Below, in pieces: positions 36,647 to 45,706 of a stretch of DNA of 64,000 bases (position 1 is the stretch's first letter; the number at the start of each line of letters is the position of its first letter). The translations under genes were made by a program, and so were the position numbers. The stretch lies in the NCBI RefSeq assembly GCF_029946505.1, contig NZ_JARZHG010000026.1, forward strand, positions 1 to 64,000, in the 5' to 3' direction. Source of the stretch: Polyangium sp. y55x31 (GTDB lineage: Bacteria > Myxococcota_A > Polyangia > Polyangiales > Polyangiaceae). The notes beneath the pieces were generated by a model. It saw nothing but the letters and a program-made list of their open reading frames with translations. It was not told the DNA's origin and did no database searches.

Positions 36647-36758
36647 CTATCTCGCGCGTGACGCGGCGCGCGCAAGGGCGCGTTCGATGCCGGGGCCCGT
36701 CGCGGCAAAAGGCAGGAGAACACCGTTCGGAGCGCAAAAACCGAATACGCCGGAGAAG
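36647..36758 (-). pseudogene. Remnant of a DUF4132 gene 3' end
   Basis: Read on the minus strand, 36758-36647 encodes FSGVFGFCAPNGVLLPFAA...GIERALARAASRAR and a TAG stop. This matches the C-terminus of the intact DUF4132 gene at 42444-45377 (FSGGFGFCGSNGALLPFAA...SIERALARAAPRAR), with a deletion of about eight codons in the middle. The DNA is also clearly similar. Upstream of the FSG the similarity fades and no gene-length frame exists, so only a tail has survived. It is evidence for an old duplication or a deleted second copy. Confidence 0.7.
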
Positions 36759-36935
36759 GTGGCGGGTTCGACCCGGGAGGGGGCAGGAGATGGTGCTGCG
36801 GGCAATGAAGCTCTCGGCAGCGGAAATCACCCGATTCGAGATCAGGTCGCAGGAGGCTCTCGCCGGGGGCCGGTACGTTGTACGCTGAACGCCTGTGGAG
36901 CGCGCTGAAGCGCGCGGATCGTATCGAGGTCTCGA

Positions 36936-37298
36936 ATGAAGAAGAGCTCACCCTCCCTTTGCCGACGTTCGCCGATGTACGCCGTTTTCGCGCTCCTCGC
37001 CGTGTCGACGGCCGGCGCTTGCGGCGCGCAGGCGCAGGCGCCAGCGCCCGGCGACCAGGCGCCCTCCACGCCCGAAGCGCCCGAGACGTCGACGACGTCC
37101 GTCAGCGCGCAGCCAGCGTCCGAACCGCAGCCAACGCAGGCGCCTGAGCCGCAGCCCGCCGCGACCAGCGAGTGCGACCCAGCCAAAGAGCCGCACCGCA
37201 GATACCTCGGCGACAGGCAAAAGTGCATGGTCATCAAGTTTCGCTGCGAACCGCCGCAGAATTCATTCTTCAATGCCTGCGGCTGCGGCTGCGAGTAG
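36936..37298 (+). CDS. Small secreted or lipid-anchored Cys-rich protein
   Basis: 120 residues. A hydrophobic segment (YAVFALLAVSTAGAC, about residues 15-29) precedes a Gln/Pro/Ala/Glu/Thr-rich spacer and a 40-residue C-terminal domain with five cysteines ending FFNACGCGCE. The Cys after TAGA is a weak lipobox, so it may be a lipoprotein or a simple secreted protein. A GAGGT lies just upstream. Similar short CGCGC tails are common in myxobacterial lipoproteins (from memory). No function is known. Confidence 0.65.
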   Translation: MKKSSPSLCRRSPMYAVFALLAVSTAGACGAQAQAPAPGDQAPSTPEAPETSTTSVSAQPASEPQPTQAPEPQPAATSECDPAKEPHRRYLGDRQKCMVIKFRCEPPQNSFFNACGCGCE

Positions 37299-37430
37299 CA
37301 ACGGAGGTTGCTTTGCACGAGCGCGCCACGCCGAGGGGGCTCGACGGCGCAGCCCTCGGGGCGCAGAGGCCTGACGCCGAGCTGAACCAGGTGCGACGGG
37401 CCCGTATTGCCGAGGCTCGCTACGCCGTGG

Positions 37431-38510
37431 TCATGCCGCGGTAGGCCGCCGGGCCACGCTCGCGAGCAGCCCGACGCCCACGAGGCACGTGAGCGCGCTC
37501 GATCCGCCGTACGAAATCAGCGGCAGCGTGACGCCCACCACGGGGAGCAGGCCCATCACCATGCCGATGTTGATCGTCGCTTGCCAGAAGAAGAGCGCCG
37601 CGACGCCCACGGCGATGCGGGCCTCGAAGCGGTCGCGCGCGGCCGCGGCGATTTGCAGCGCCGCGAGCACCAGCGCGAGATAAAGTCCGAGCACCAGCGC
37701 CGTGCCGGCGAAGCCGTGCTCGTGCGCCCATACCGCGAAGGCGAAGTCGCCGTGGGCCTCGGGCAGCGGGTAAGGCTCGCTCCCCGCGAAGGGGCTTCCG
37801 CCGAGGAGGCGCCCGGCCCCGACGAGCCGCAACGCGTGGTCGCTCTGGTAGCCGGTGGTCAGCGGATCCCCGCCGTGAACGAACGCGACGAGGCGCGCGC
37901 GCTGGTAGTCGTGCTGCGTGAACCACACGGTCGCGAGGCTGCCGATCACGCCGATCGCGAGCGAGGCCCGAGCGCCGCGCGAGAAGCGCTCGAGCGCGAG
38001 AGCCGACGCGGCGACGAGCGCGAGCCCCACCGCGGTCCCGAGATCCGGCTGGAGCAGCACGGGGATCAGCGTGCAGGCGAGGAGCCCCGCGGGGAGCGCG
38101 AGATCCCGGAGCGGTCGCGGGCCCTCGACAGGACGGGAAAAACAGCTCGCGAGCGCGAGCACGAGGCCGAGCTTGAGGGGCTCGGAGGGCTGGACGTTGA
38201 TGCCCCCGAGGTGCAACCAGCGATGCACGGAGTTGACCCCCGACGCGGCGAAGGTCGCGATGGTGGCGAGGATCAGCGCGCCATGAATCAGCAGCGCTCC
38301 GCGGTCCTTGAGCCGGCGGAGATCCGCGCGCGCGACGACGAGCGCCGCGGCCGAACCGACGAGGAGCCACGCGAGCTGCCGGGGCCAGAGCGCGCTTTGC
38401 TCGGGGAAGGCGAGCCCCGCCGAGCGCACCGTCGCGAGCCCTATGGCGGCGAGCGCGACGGCGGCGCCGACAACGACGAGGAGGGGACGGTTTCGCACGG
38501 CGCGGATCAT
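37431..38510 (-). CDS. rodA: RodA-type SEDS peptidoglycan glycosyltransferase
   Basis: 359 residues with about ten membrane segments of the SEDS family (FtsW/RodA): WPRQLAWLLVGS, NSVHRWLHLGGINVQPSEPLKLGLVLALA, VLLQPDLGTAVGL with the conserved Asp, and MVMGLLPVVGVTLPLISYGGSSALT near the C-terminus. RodA polymerises peptidoglycan with its partner PBP2. The start ATG at 38510 overlaps the stop of the PBP2-like gene (ATGA), so the pair is co-translated, as in many rod complexes. No mreBCD is present in the window. Confidence 0.93.
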   Translation of the reverse strand: MIRAVRNRPLLVVVGAAVALAAIGLATVRSAGLAFPEQSALWPRQLAWLLVGSAAALVVARADLRRLKDRGALLIHGALILATIATFAASGVNSVHRWLHLGGINVQPSEPLKLGLVLALASCFSRPVEGPRPLRDLALPAGLLACTLIPVLLQPDLGTAVGLALVAASALALERFSRGARASLAIGVIGSLATVWFTQHDYQRARLVAFVHGGDPLTTGYQSDHALRLVGAGRLLGGSPFAGSEPYPLPEAHGDFAFAVWAHEHGFAGTALVLGLYLALVLAALQIAAAARDRFEARIAVGVAALFFWQATINIGMVMGLLPVVGVTLPLISYGGSSALTCLVGVGLLASVARRPTAA

Positions 38511-40339
38511 CGGGAGCCTCTTTCCTTGCCGGCGAAGTAGGCGCGCAGCGTGTCGTCCGCGATGGCGGTCGCGACGCGGTGATCCGCGAAGGACCGGCCC
38601 TGGACGAGGACGACGATGGCCACCTCGGGGGCGTCCGCAGGCGCGAAGCCCGCGAACCAGCCGTTCGTCTCCGGCATGCGGATGGGGCGCGCGGGCGGCT
38701 CGTCGTCCGGTGGAGCGTCCTCCGCTTCGATGTAGGCCGTGGGCATCAGGAAGAGCTCGCGCGAGTCGGACGCGCCTAGAGTGCCGGCCACGCTGGCTTG
38801 CAACCCGGGAAGCTCGCTCGCACGGGCGCGCAGCGCGGCGCGGACCCGCGCGAGATCCGCGGCTGGAACGTCCACCTGCCGCGCGGGCGCTGGCACGTCG
38901 CTCACGACGATCTGCGGCGTGCGCACGGTGCCGCCGTTGGCGAGCGCCGCGTAGGCCACCGCGAGCTGGATCGGCGTCACCCGCACGACGCCCATCCCGA
39001 CCGCGGCGTTGAGGCTGTGGCCCGCGCGAAAGGGGCCCGGATGGGCATGCTCGAACCAGGCGCGGGTCGGGACGAGCCCGGCGAGCTCTCGGCCCATCTC
39101 GATGCCGGTGGGCGCGCCGAGGCCGAATTGCTTGGCCTTGCCGACGATGGCGTCGAGCCCGAGGCGCGCGGCTTGATCGTAGAGCCACACGTTACAGTTC
39201 TCGGCGAGGGCGTGATCGAGATCGACCCGACCGTGGGTGTGCGTGCAGCGGAACCACCGGGGCCCGAACAGGTAGGCTCCGTTGCACGTCACCGTATGCT
39301 CGGCAGCGGCGCGATCCGAGGCGAGCGCCGCCAGCGCCGTGAAGGGCTTGAGGGTCGAGCCCGGCGGCTCGGTCTGCAGAAGCGCGCGGTCGAGCTCGGA
39401 GCCCGCCGCGGGGACGGCCACGCCGCGATCGAGCAGGTTGGGATCAAACGCGGGGCGTGACGTCATCGCGAGCACGCGGCCGGTGTGCACGTCGATCAGC
39501 ACCGCGGCGCCTTTGCGCTGCTCGTGGCGAGTGAACGACGCGTCGAGCGCGCGCTCGAGATCCATGTCGAGGGTCAGCGTCACGTCGTGTCCGGCTCGCG
39601 GCGCCTCGCCCGTGGGCGCCACCGGGCTGACGATCCGCCGCGACGCGGCCACGAACGCGTGGCCCGGGGAGCCGCGCAAGGAGCGATCTCGCGCGCGCTC
39701 GACGCCGGTGCGGCCGACGCGATCCCCCGGCCATTTGCCTGGATCTTTCGCGATGTCGGCCGGCGACACCTCGTTCATGTACCCGACGGCGTGTGCGCCG
39801 AGAGAGCCGAACGGGTAGTGTCGCCCCGCGCGTTCCACGAGCTTGATCCGGAGCGCGCGTTCGTCGCGGATCGCCGGCAGCCGCTCGGGAGCAACGTCGC
39901 GACGCACGAGGACCCACTGCGCGCGCCTGGCCGGGGGCACGGCCTCGAGCGTGTGGCGAAGGCGGTCGCGCTCGGCGTCGTCGAGCCCGAGCGCGACCGC
40001 GAGGCGGGGCACCACGTCGCCTCGGCCGAGCACCACCTCGGGAATGACGTAGGCGTCGACGGCGACGCGGTCCTCGGCGACGACGCGGCCGCGCGCGTCG
40101 CGGATCACCCCGCGGCTCGGCGCGAGGCGCACCCGCTTCACGCTGGCGGCTTCGAGGCGGCGCGCGTGCTCTGCGCCGTGCACGACTTGCAGGTGCACGC
40201 TGCGGGCCGTGAGCCCGAGGAGCACCACGCCGGCGAACCACGCCATGCCCCGCACGCGGCGGCCGAGGTGCTTGCGCTCGTCAGGAGCGCTCGCCGCCTC
40301 GAGGACTTCGGGGATCGGAGCCGGGTCGTCACGCATCAA
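38507..40339 (-). CDS. Penicillin-binding protein 2 homologue with degenerate active site
   Basis: 610 residues: one N-terminal membrane helix (about 32-48), a PBP dimer domain, and a transpeptidase domain. The SxxK motif is intact (PPGSTLKPF, S328 and K331). The second motif, normally SxN or SxD, is NCN at 381-383, so the Ser is lost. The KTG motif, expected where VAGKTGTA usually stands, is VAGTLGAS at 517-524, with no Lys. MGMGVVRVTPIQLA-like and NGWFAGFAPADAPEVAI segments confirm that the PBP2 family is right. The protein may be a catalytically weak or inactive scaffold for RodA. It overlaps rodA by four bases. Confidence 0.85.
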   Translation of the reverse strand: MMRDDPAPIPEVLEAASAPDERKHLGRRVRGMAWFAGVVLLGLTARSVHLQVVHGAEHARRLEAASVKRVRLAPSRGVIRDARGRVVAEDRVAVDAYVIPEVVLGRGDVVPRLAVALGLDDAERDRLRHTLEAVPPARRAQWVLVRRDVAPERLPAIRDERALRIKLVERAGRHYPFGSLGAHAVGYMNEVSPADIAKDPGKWPGDRVGRTGVERARDRSLRGSPGHAFVAASRRIVSPVAPTGEAPRAGHDVTLTLDMDLERALDASFTRHEQRKGAAVLIDVHTGRVLAMTSRPAFDPNLLDRGVAVPAAGSELDRALLQTEPPGSTLKPFTALAALASDRAAAEHTVTCNGAYLFGPRWFRCTHTHGRVDLDHALAENCNVWLYDQAARLGLDAIVGKAKQFGLGAPTGIEMGRELAGLVPTRAWFEHAHPGPFRAGHSLNAAVGMGVVRVTPIQLAVAYAALANGGTVRTPQIVVSDVPAPARQVDVPAADLARVRAALRARASELPGLQASVAGTLGASDSRELFLMPTAYIEAEDAPPDDEPPARPIRMPETNGWFAGFAPADAPEVAIVVLVQGRSFADHRVATAIADDTLRAYFAGKERGSR

Positions 40340-40590
40340 AGTCCTCCGAGCGGCTGAGCACGGCGGCAGCCTACCTCATGGCAAGCTGCAACCCCGCCTC
40401 CATCTCACAAATCCAGAGCCTTCACGGCAGCTTCGATCCTCGGATCTTTGCCGGCGGCGCGATCGGCCGGAGCAAGATCGACCGCCAGATCCAGCGTCGG
40501 GGGGCCGCCGCGCGACGTCCTCCCGCCCCATCCACCGCCGCTCTCGAAAAACCGTGTCAATCCGGTCCGTCGTGTGCAAGCTTCCGGCCC

Positions 40591-42432
40591 GTGCGTCATC
40601 GCCCCTTGCACGTATCCTCACTCCTCTCCGTGCTGCTCTTCGCCTGCGGCTCGACGCCCCCGGCGTCGCCACCTCCTCCGGTCGCCGCGCCCGCCGTCGT
40701 GCACGTGTCGCCTGGCACGGCTTCGGCCCCACCGGAGTCGCCGCCTGATCCCGACGCGCCCATCCATATCGAGCGCGCGGCGGAGGCGGCGCCCTGGGTC
40801 GAGCGCGACAGCAAGCAGATCGAGCTCTGGGAAGCCTCGCCTCGCGTGAATGACGTCGTGCATCCGATCAACCCGATTCTCGGCGACCTGCGCGCCAAAG
40901 CCATCGAGCCCGGCGCCATCGTGCTCCAATCGCGCGTGGGCCAGCTCGTGATCACGAAGGACGGCGTCCGCGGCGTCGTCCCGAAAGGCGTGCGCTTCGT
41001 CGGTGTGGTCACGAGCGGCGAGGTCTTCGCCGAGAACGAAGGCCACGCGCCATTCCGTGCCGCGAGCGTCGACGACCTCATCGCGGGAAAACAGACGCCC
41101 GTGGTCGGAATCGACCGGGTCTTCGACGCGGCGGGCATGTTCGTCGTCGCGGCCCGGGGCGGCGTGCTCGTGCAATCCAAGGACGGAGGAAAGACCTTCG
41201 TCGACGTGCCGATGAAGGGGTCGGTGGAGCACGCATTCGTGCGCGCCGACGGGGTCATCCTCGCTGCCGCTGCCGGACGAAAACCCGCCGAGACGTGGTC
41301 CACGATCGACGCCAAGGGCAAGGTCGTGCCGGTCCGCCGTGCGCTCGAAGCTCCATTGCGTTGGGGCGGGTTCATCCTGCATGCGCTCAAGCGGGACGAC
41401 TTCGGGCAAGTCCAGGAGGCGTCCGTCCTCACGAAGGACGGACGCACGTTCGCGACCCTCAGCCTGCCGGAGCAGATTCAAGGGGCCGAGTTCGTCTCGT
41501 TCGACCCGTGGTTTTTGGGCGCGGAGATGAATTCGGGGCTCCCTTGGGAGGGCGACGTGCTCGCCGCCGCGCCCGAAAAGCCAGGCCGGGCGAAGTTTGG
41601 TGTCCTGGGCCCGTCGGGCATGAAAGAGCTCGACGTGCCCGCCGAGGATCCATCCGAACAGTCCGGGATCAGCCTCGTAGGTCCTCTGAGGCAGCCTGCC
41701 CGGCCCGTCTGCGAGGGGCTCCGCTGCATTCACGAACTCCGCGGGATCGTCCCACGCAACCCTGCCTCCAGCCTCGTCGGCAGGTTCTTCGACGACGCGC
41801 TCTGCAAACGCCTCTTCAACAAACCGTGCGAAAAAGGCCCCCTTCTCCGCGGGCCGACGATCGGCATCTTTCACTGGAGCACGAGGGCGTTCCTCGTTCG
41901 CCCGACGCCGGAGGGGTGCGAACCCCTCTCGCTCGAGAGCTTGCGCGGCCTCGTCATTCTGGATTGTCGCAAAGATCGCTTCGTGAGCGATGCCTCCGGG
42001 GTGTTTTTCCGCGAGGGATCGGTCGACACCCCCACGAAGGGGTACTGGGGCTACACAATGGCCGAGGATGGGACGTTGCTCGCCCAGCGCGTCGAATCCG
42101 GCAGCATCATCGCCGCGGCCCTGAGGCTCCCCGTGGCTCCGGGCGCGGCGGGCGCGTGGAGGAACGTGGTGAGGTCGGGGGGCGTCACGTATACCGTCCT
42201 GCCGAAAGGCGCCGTCCTCGTCGCCACGTCGAATGACGCAGGCAATGAGCTCACGCTCACGCTCGACGCGCCCGAGGGCAGCAAGGAGCTCGTCGCGAAG
42301 GTCCCCGTGACCCGTCCCGTATATGCGATCAAGGTGGAATCGGGGTATCCCGAGCTGCACTTCTTCGATGGACAGCGTCCAGGCGCGGCCCGCATCTCGC
42401 GGAGAGGAGCGCTGATCGACGTGCCGCGCTGA
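40591..42432 (+). CDS. Lipoprotein with BNR/sialidase-like repeats
   Basis: 613 residues from a GTG at 40591, chosen because it gives a signal peptide with lipobox LLFAC. A Pro/Ala-rich spacer follows. The body is beta-rich with BNR-type Asp-box motifs such as QSKDGGKTFVDV and VLTKDGRTFATL, which point to a beta-propeller. Cysteines at CEGLRCIHEL, CKRLFNKPCEKG, GCEPLS and DCRKDR could form disulphides. No catalytic residues of a sialidase are seen. The frame is open upstream to 40378 but that part lies over the PBP2 promoter side and has no signal features. Confidence 0.7.
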   Translation: MRHRPLHVSSLLSVLLFACGSTPPASPPPPVAAPAVVHVSPGTASAPPESPPDPDAPIHIERAAEAAPWVERDSKQIELWEASPRVNDVVHPINPILGDLRAKAIEPGAIVLQSRVGQLVITKDGVRGVVPKGVRFVGVVTSGEVFAENEGHAPFRAASVDDLIAGKQTPVVGIDRVFDAAGMFVVAARGGVLVQSKDGGKTFVDVPMKGSVEHAFVRADGVILAAAAGRKPAETWSTIDAKGKVVPVRRALEAPLRWGGFILHALKRDDFGQVQEASVLTKDGRTFATLSLPEQIQGAEFVSFDPWFLGAEMNSGLPWEGDVLAAAPEKPGRAKFGVLGPSGMKELDVPAEDPSEQSGISLVGPLRQPARPVCEGLRCIHELRGIVPRNPASSLVGRFFDDALCKRLFNKPCEKGPLLRGPTIGIFHWSTRAFLVRPTPEGCEPLSLESLRGLVILDCRKDRFVSDASGVFFREGSVDTPTKGYWGYTMAEDGTLLAQRVESGSIIAAALRLPVAPGAAGAWRNVVRSGGVTYTVLPKGAVLVATSNDAGNELTLTLDAPEGSKELVAKVPVTRPVYAIKVESGYPELHFFDGQRPGAARISRRGALIDVPR

Positions 42433-42443
42433 CCCCGCTCCCG

Positions 42444-45377
42444 CTATCTCGCGCGTGGCGCGGCCCGCGCAAGAGCGCGTTCGATGCTAGCCCACGCCTC
42501 ACAAACGAGCGGCCAGGGGATCGCGGCAAAGGGCAGGAGAGCACCATTCGAACCGCAAAACCCGAACCCACCGGAGAATGCGACGTCGCGCGGCCAGGGC
42601 GGGCTGCCTGGATCAAACCACGCCACGACGGTCGAATTCGACGGCTCATGCACGAACGTCCGCGTGGCGATCCCGGGCCCCGTGGAAAACCCCTCCTCCG
42701 CGAGCGCGCGCCGCAGGGCCGCCGCGTCGATGAGGCGGCGCCCGAGGGCGTGGCTCTCGGTGCGGTCGAGCTCGTCGTCTGGCACGCCGCGGAGATCCCG
42801 GAAGAGCTGCGGCAGCTCCTGTTTGACGCCGAGATCTTCCGAAAGCGCGCGCCACGCGGCGACGTCGGGCAAGCGGGCCGGGTGCACGAGCTCGACATCG
42901 GTCCAGCCGATCCAGCGGGCGTCGTAGTCGAGCGGGACGACGCCGAGCCCACGCGCGCCGTCCCAGGTCCAGAGGAGCGCGAGAGAAGGCCCGGAATCCT
43001 GCGGGCGCGTCGCAATGACGAGATGCCGCAGCAGCGAGGCGTGTAGAGGATCGTCGAGGAGCCACGCGAGCTCGCCCGCCGTGACGGGCGCGGCCTTGAT
43101 CATGCGCTCTTCGAGGAGCCGTGCGGCCTCGTGCCTGCGCGCACGTTCCGCACGGCGACCGCGGACGAGCGCGCGGTAGCGTTCGTCTTTGCGCACGGCC
43201 GAAGGAACGCGACGCAGCGGGGAGGAAGCGCCCTCGGCGGTGACGACGAGCTCGCCGCGAGGCCCGAGCGAGACGATATGGCCAGCGATCACGGCCGAGA
43301 GCGGCAGGGCGGGATCACGCGCGGGGACGGGCGCGGGATCGAGCGCGGTTCGTCGCGGGAAGAGCGCGGCGACGGGGCGCGCGGGATCGGGGTCGGGGAG
43401 GGGGAGATCGCGGGGGACGAGGGGTCGGGGTGGATCGAGTTTCGTCGGAACGAACGGCGGTGATTCAGCGACGAGGCGCGGAGAGACGCCGACGTCGCGG
43501 GCGAACGCCTCGGCGAGGTCACGCGGGGCGCAGAGGACGACGACGTCGCGGAGGGAAGGTTCGTCCGCGGTGGGAACACGGAGCAGGTTCGTCGCGGCGA
43601 GGCGCGTGAGCGAGGGAGAAACGCCCCGCAAGGCGAGGGGCGAGGGCAGGAGGCGGCCGGCGCCGGCGCGCACGAGGGGCGTCGCGTCGGCGATGCGCGC
43701 GAAGGCGAGGTGGTGGGTGCCGGCCTCGCGTGCGTCGAGCGAGGAGAGCGACCACGCGAGGAGGACGAACCGCGCGTCGCGTGGATCGGAGAGGCCAGGG
43801 AGGGCGGGCGCGGGCCAGCGCTCGGGGCGGAGGGCGCCGCGATCGGCGAGGGAAGCGCGCGACAGCGTGATGCCGCGGAGGAGCGCGGCGGGGTCGGGGT
43901 GCGCGAGGTGGACGGTGGGATCGGCGGCGGCGACGGTGCTCGTCGTGACGAGGTGGGGGTCGATGCGCTGCGCGAGGGTTTCGGCGAGGGAGAGCGCGTC
44001 TTCGGCGAGATCGAGGGAGGTGCGTTCGTCTTGCGCGAGGCCGAGGAGGCGCAGCGCCCAGACGAAGGCGAGCGCGGGTGAGGCCGCGGCCGCCTCGGCG
44101 GGGGCGGCGAGCGCGGCGAGCGTCGCGGCGACGAGCGGCGCGGGCAGCCATCGCGAAAGGGAACGGACGCGGCTCGTGTGTGTGACCGAGCGGGGCGGAG
44201 TGGTACGGAGATCGGCAGAGAGCGCGGCGAACAGCGGGCGGGACGCAGGTTTGTCGAAGGCGTCCGCGAGGGCGCGACGGAGATCGCCTCCGTGATCGGA
44301 GAGGTTCGTCGGAGCGACGTCGGCGAGGTGGAGGAGGGCTCGGATGCAGGTGTCCTCGGCCGATGCGCTCGTCTCGCGCGCGAGCGCGCCGAGCAGGCGA
44401 AGCGTGACATCGAGCAGGAGCGTGGTGTCGTCGCTCGGGCTCAACGGGACAAGGGTGTCGAGCGCGGCGGCGAGATGCGCCGTGTCGAGGTCGTCGAGCG
44501 TGGCGCGGAGCGCGGAAGCGAGGCTTTTCCGGACGTGGAAGCCGTGGTCGCCCGACGTGTGCGAGAGCGCCCAGAGCGCCTGGAGCCGCGCCCGCACGAG
44601 CGAGGCCTCCCCCGCAGGCGCCCACGTGCCCGGGAGACCAAAACAACCGAGGAGGGCCGCGTCGATCCGAATCTCGGCCGCATCGCGATCTGCCGAGGCC
44701 CGCGCCGCATTCGTGAGGGCTGCCATCGTCCCCGGCGGTACGTCGCTGCCGGCTTCGAGAAGACGTCGCAACACGCCAAGCCGCAACGACAACCCCGCGT
44801 CGGCCCCTGCACGCTCGGCCGCGACGTCCACGAGCTCCCCAGGCACGGTGTTTCCGTGGCGAGGCGAGGACACCGCAGCGACGAGGAGCGCCGCGGAGAC
44901 GGGGGCGCGTCGCGCGAGCCGGGCGAGCCGGCGGAGCGAACGCGTCGCGTGTTCCTCGTCGCCGAGCGCAAAGAAACTGCGCGCGGCTTCGAGCCACATC
45001 GAGGCCGCGGCGTCGGGGCCGATCTCCTCGAAGAGCGATTCGAGCGCCTGGAAGGCTTGCTCCGCGCGCCTCGGGCGCGCCTCCGCGAGCGCCGTGGCGC
45101 GCAGGAACACGCGGCTCGCGCGGCGCACGCGTTCGTGATGGGCGACGTCGTCCTCGGGGCGCTCGCCGTGGAGGCGGAGCGGGAAGGGGACTTCCTGGCG
45201 CGGCTCGAACCGCAAGAGCAAGGCGTCCTCGGCGAAGTATCCCTCGTGTTGCTCGACGACGCGGCGCGCGGGCCAGGCGTCCGCGCGAACCTCGAGCACA
45301 CGCACGGCGGAGACGAGGGAGCGGAGGCGCACGAGGAAAACGGCCTCGTGATCGGGGGCAGGCAGAGGCGCGTTCAC
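42444..45377 (-). CDS. DUF4132 (MolR/YehI-type) protein
   Basis: 977 residues from a GTG that overlaps the previous stop. Residues 1 to about 650 are Ala/Leu-rich helices like a HEAT-type solenoid. The C-terminal 250 residues match the DUF4132 domain: AARLLEERMIKAAPVTAGELAWLLDDPLHASLLRHLV, then GLGVVPLDYDARWIGWTDVELVHPARL and FSTGPGIATRTF. DUF4132 is found in E. coli YehI, near the MoxR/VWA/SWIM genes. Function is unknown. It is the last gene of a four-gene coupled operon. A decayed copy of its 3' end lies at 36647-36758. Confidence 0.85.
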   Translation of the reverse strand: MNAPLPAPDHEAVFLVRLRSLVSAVRVLEVRADAWPARRVVEQHEGYFAEDALLLRFEPRQEVPFPLRLHGERPEDDVAHHERVRRASRVFLRATALAEARPRRAEQAFQALESLFEEIGPDAAASMWLEAARSFFALGDEEHATRSLRRLARLARRAPVSAALLVAAVSSPRHGNTVPGELVDVAAERAGADAGLSLRLGVLRRLLEAGSDVPPGTMAALTNAARASADRDAAEIRIDAALLGCFGLPGTWAPAGEASLVRARLQALWALSHTSGDHGFHVRKSLASALRATLDDLDTAHLAAALDTLVPLSPSDDTTLLLDVTLRLLGALARETSASAEDTCIRALLHLADVAPTNLSDHGGDLRRALADAFDKPASRPLFAALSADLRTTPPRSVTHTSRVRSLSRWLPAPLVAATLAALAAPAEAAAASPALAFVWALRLLGLAQDERTSLDLAEDALSLAETLAQRIDPHLVTTSTVAAADPTVHLAHPDPAALLRGITLSRASLADRGALRPERWPAPALPGLSDPRDARFVLLAWSLSSLDAREAGTHHLAFARIADATPLVRAGAGRLLPSPLALRGVSPSLTRLAATNLLRVPTADEPSLRDVVVLCAPRDLAEAFARDVGVSPRLVAESPPFVPTKLDPPRPLVPRDLPLPDPDPARPVAALFPRRTALDPAPVPARDPALPLSAVIAGHIVSLGPRGELVVTAEGASSPLRRVPSAVRKDERYRALVRGRRAERARRHEAARLLEERMIKAAPVTAGELAWLLDDPLHASLLRHLVIATRPQDSGPSLALLWTWDGARGLGVVPLDYDARWIGWTDVELVHPARLPDVAAWRALSEDLGVKQELPQLFRDLRGVPDDELDRTESHALGRRLIDAAALRRALAEEGFSTGPGIATRTFVHEPSNSTVVAWFDPGSPPWPRDVAFSGGFGFCGSNGALLPFAAIPWPLVCEAWASIERALARAAPRAR

Positions 45378-45706
45378 GGCGCCTCCGGGTCGTCGTCTTC
45401 GGCCCCGAACGCGGAGAGCAGCGCCGAACGCGCGAGCCGCGCAGAGAGCGCTTCGACGCGGTCGTACGACGCGAGCAGCGCCTCGGCGAGCGCCATGTTC
45501 GGCCGTGGCCCGAGCCCCGCTTGTGCTTCGAGCGCCGCGGCCACGGCTTCGAGGCGCGCCGCCAGATCGAACAGGCCGATCGACCGCGCGTCCGCCGAGA
45601 GCCGCCGGAACGAGATCGCCCGGTGCTCCGTGCGTTCGAGCGCGCCGGCCGCGGCGAGGTCCTCGATCGCCGCGCGCGCTTGCCTCGCGAGCCGCTCGGG
45701 GATCAT
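45374..45706 (-). CDS. Small helical protein between the SWIM and DUF4132 genes
   Basis: 110 residues from the ATG at 45706. Nearly all helical by composition: RLARQARAAIEDLAAAGALERTEHRAISFRRLSADARSIGLFDLAARLEAVAAALEAQ and a second helix pair ending in an acidic DDDPEAP. No family recognised and I know of no equivalent gene in the E. coli yeh cluster. It overlaps its neighbours by four bases on both sides (ATGA and GTGA), which argues strongly that it is translated and belongs to the system. Confidence 0.7.
   Translation of the reverse strand: MIPERLARQARAAIEDLAAAGALERTEHRAISFRRLSADARSIGLFDLAARLEAVAAALEAQAGLGPRPNMALAEALLASYDRVEALSARLARSALLSAFGAEDDDPEAP

Noticed and set aside
37299..37430. 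Inverted repeat CGAGGGGGCT/AGCCCTCG as a terminator for the small Cys-rich gene
   Set aside because: There is a bulge in the stem and no T tract; it may be chance in GC-rich DNA.
40405..40611. 67-codon minus-strand frame ending AAGKDPRIEAAVKALDL
   Set aside because: The end looks protein-like, so it may be a gene remnant, but the frame is short and lies between the PBP2-like gene and the BNR lipoprotein with no start signal; kept out as unsupported.
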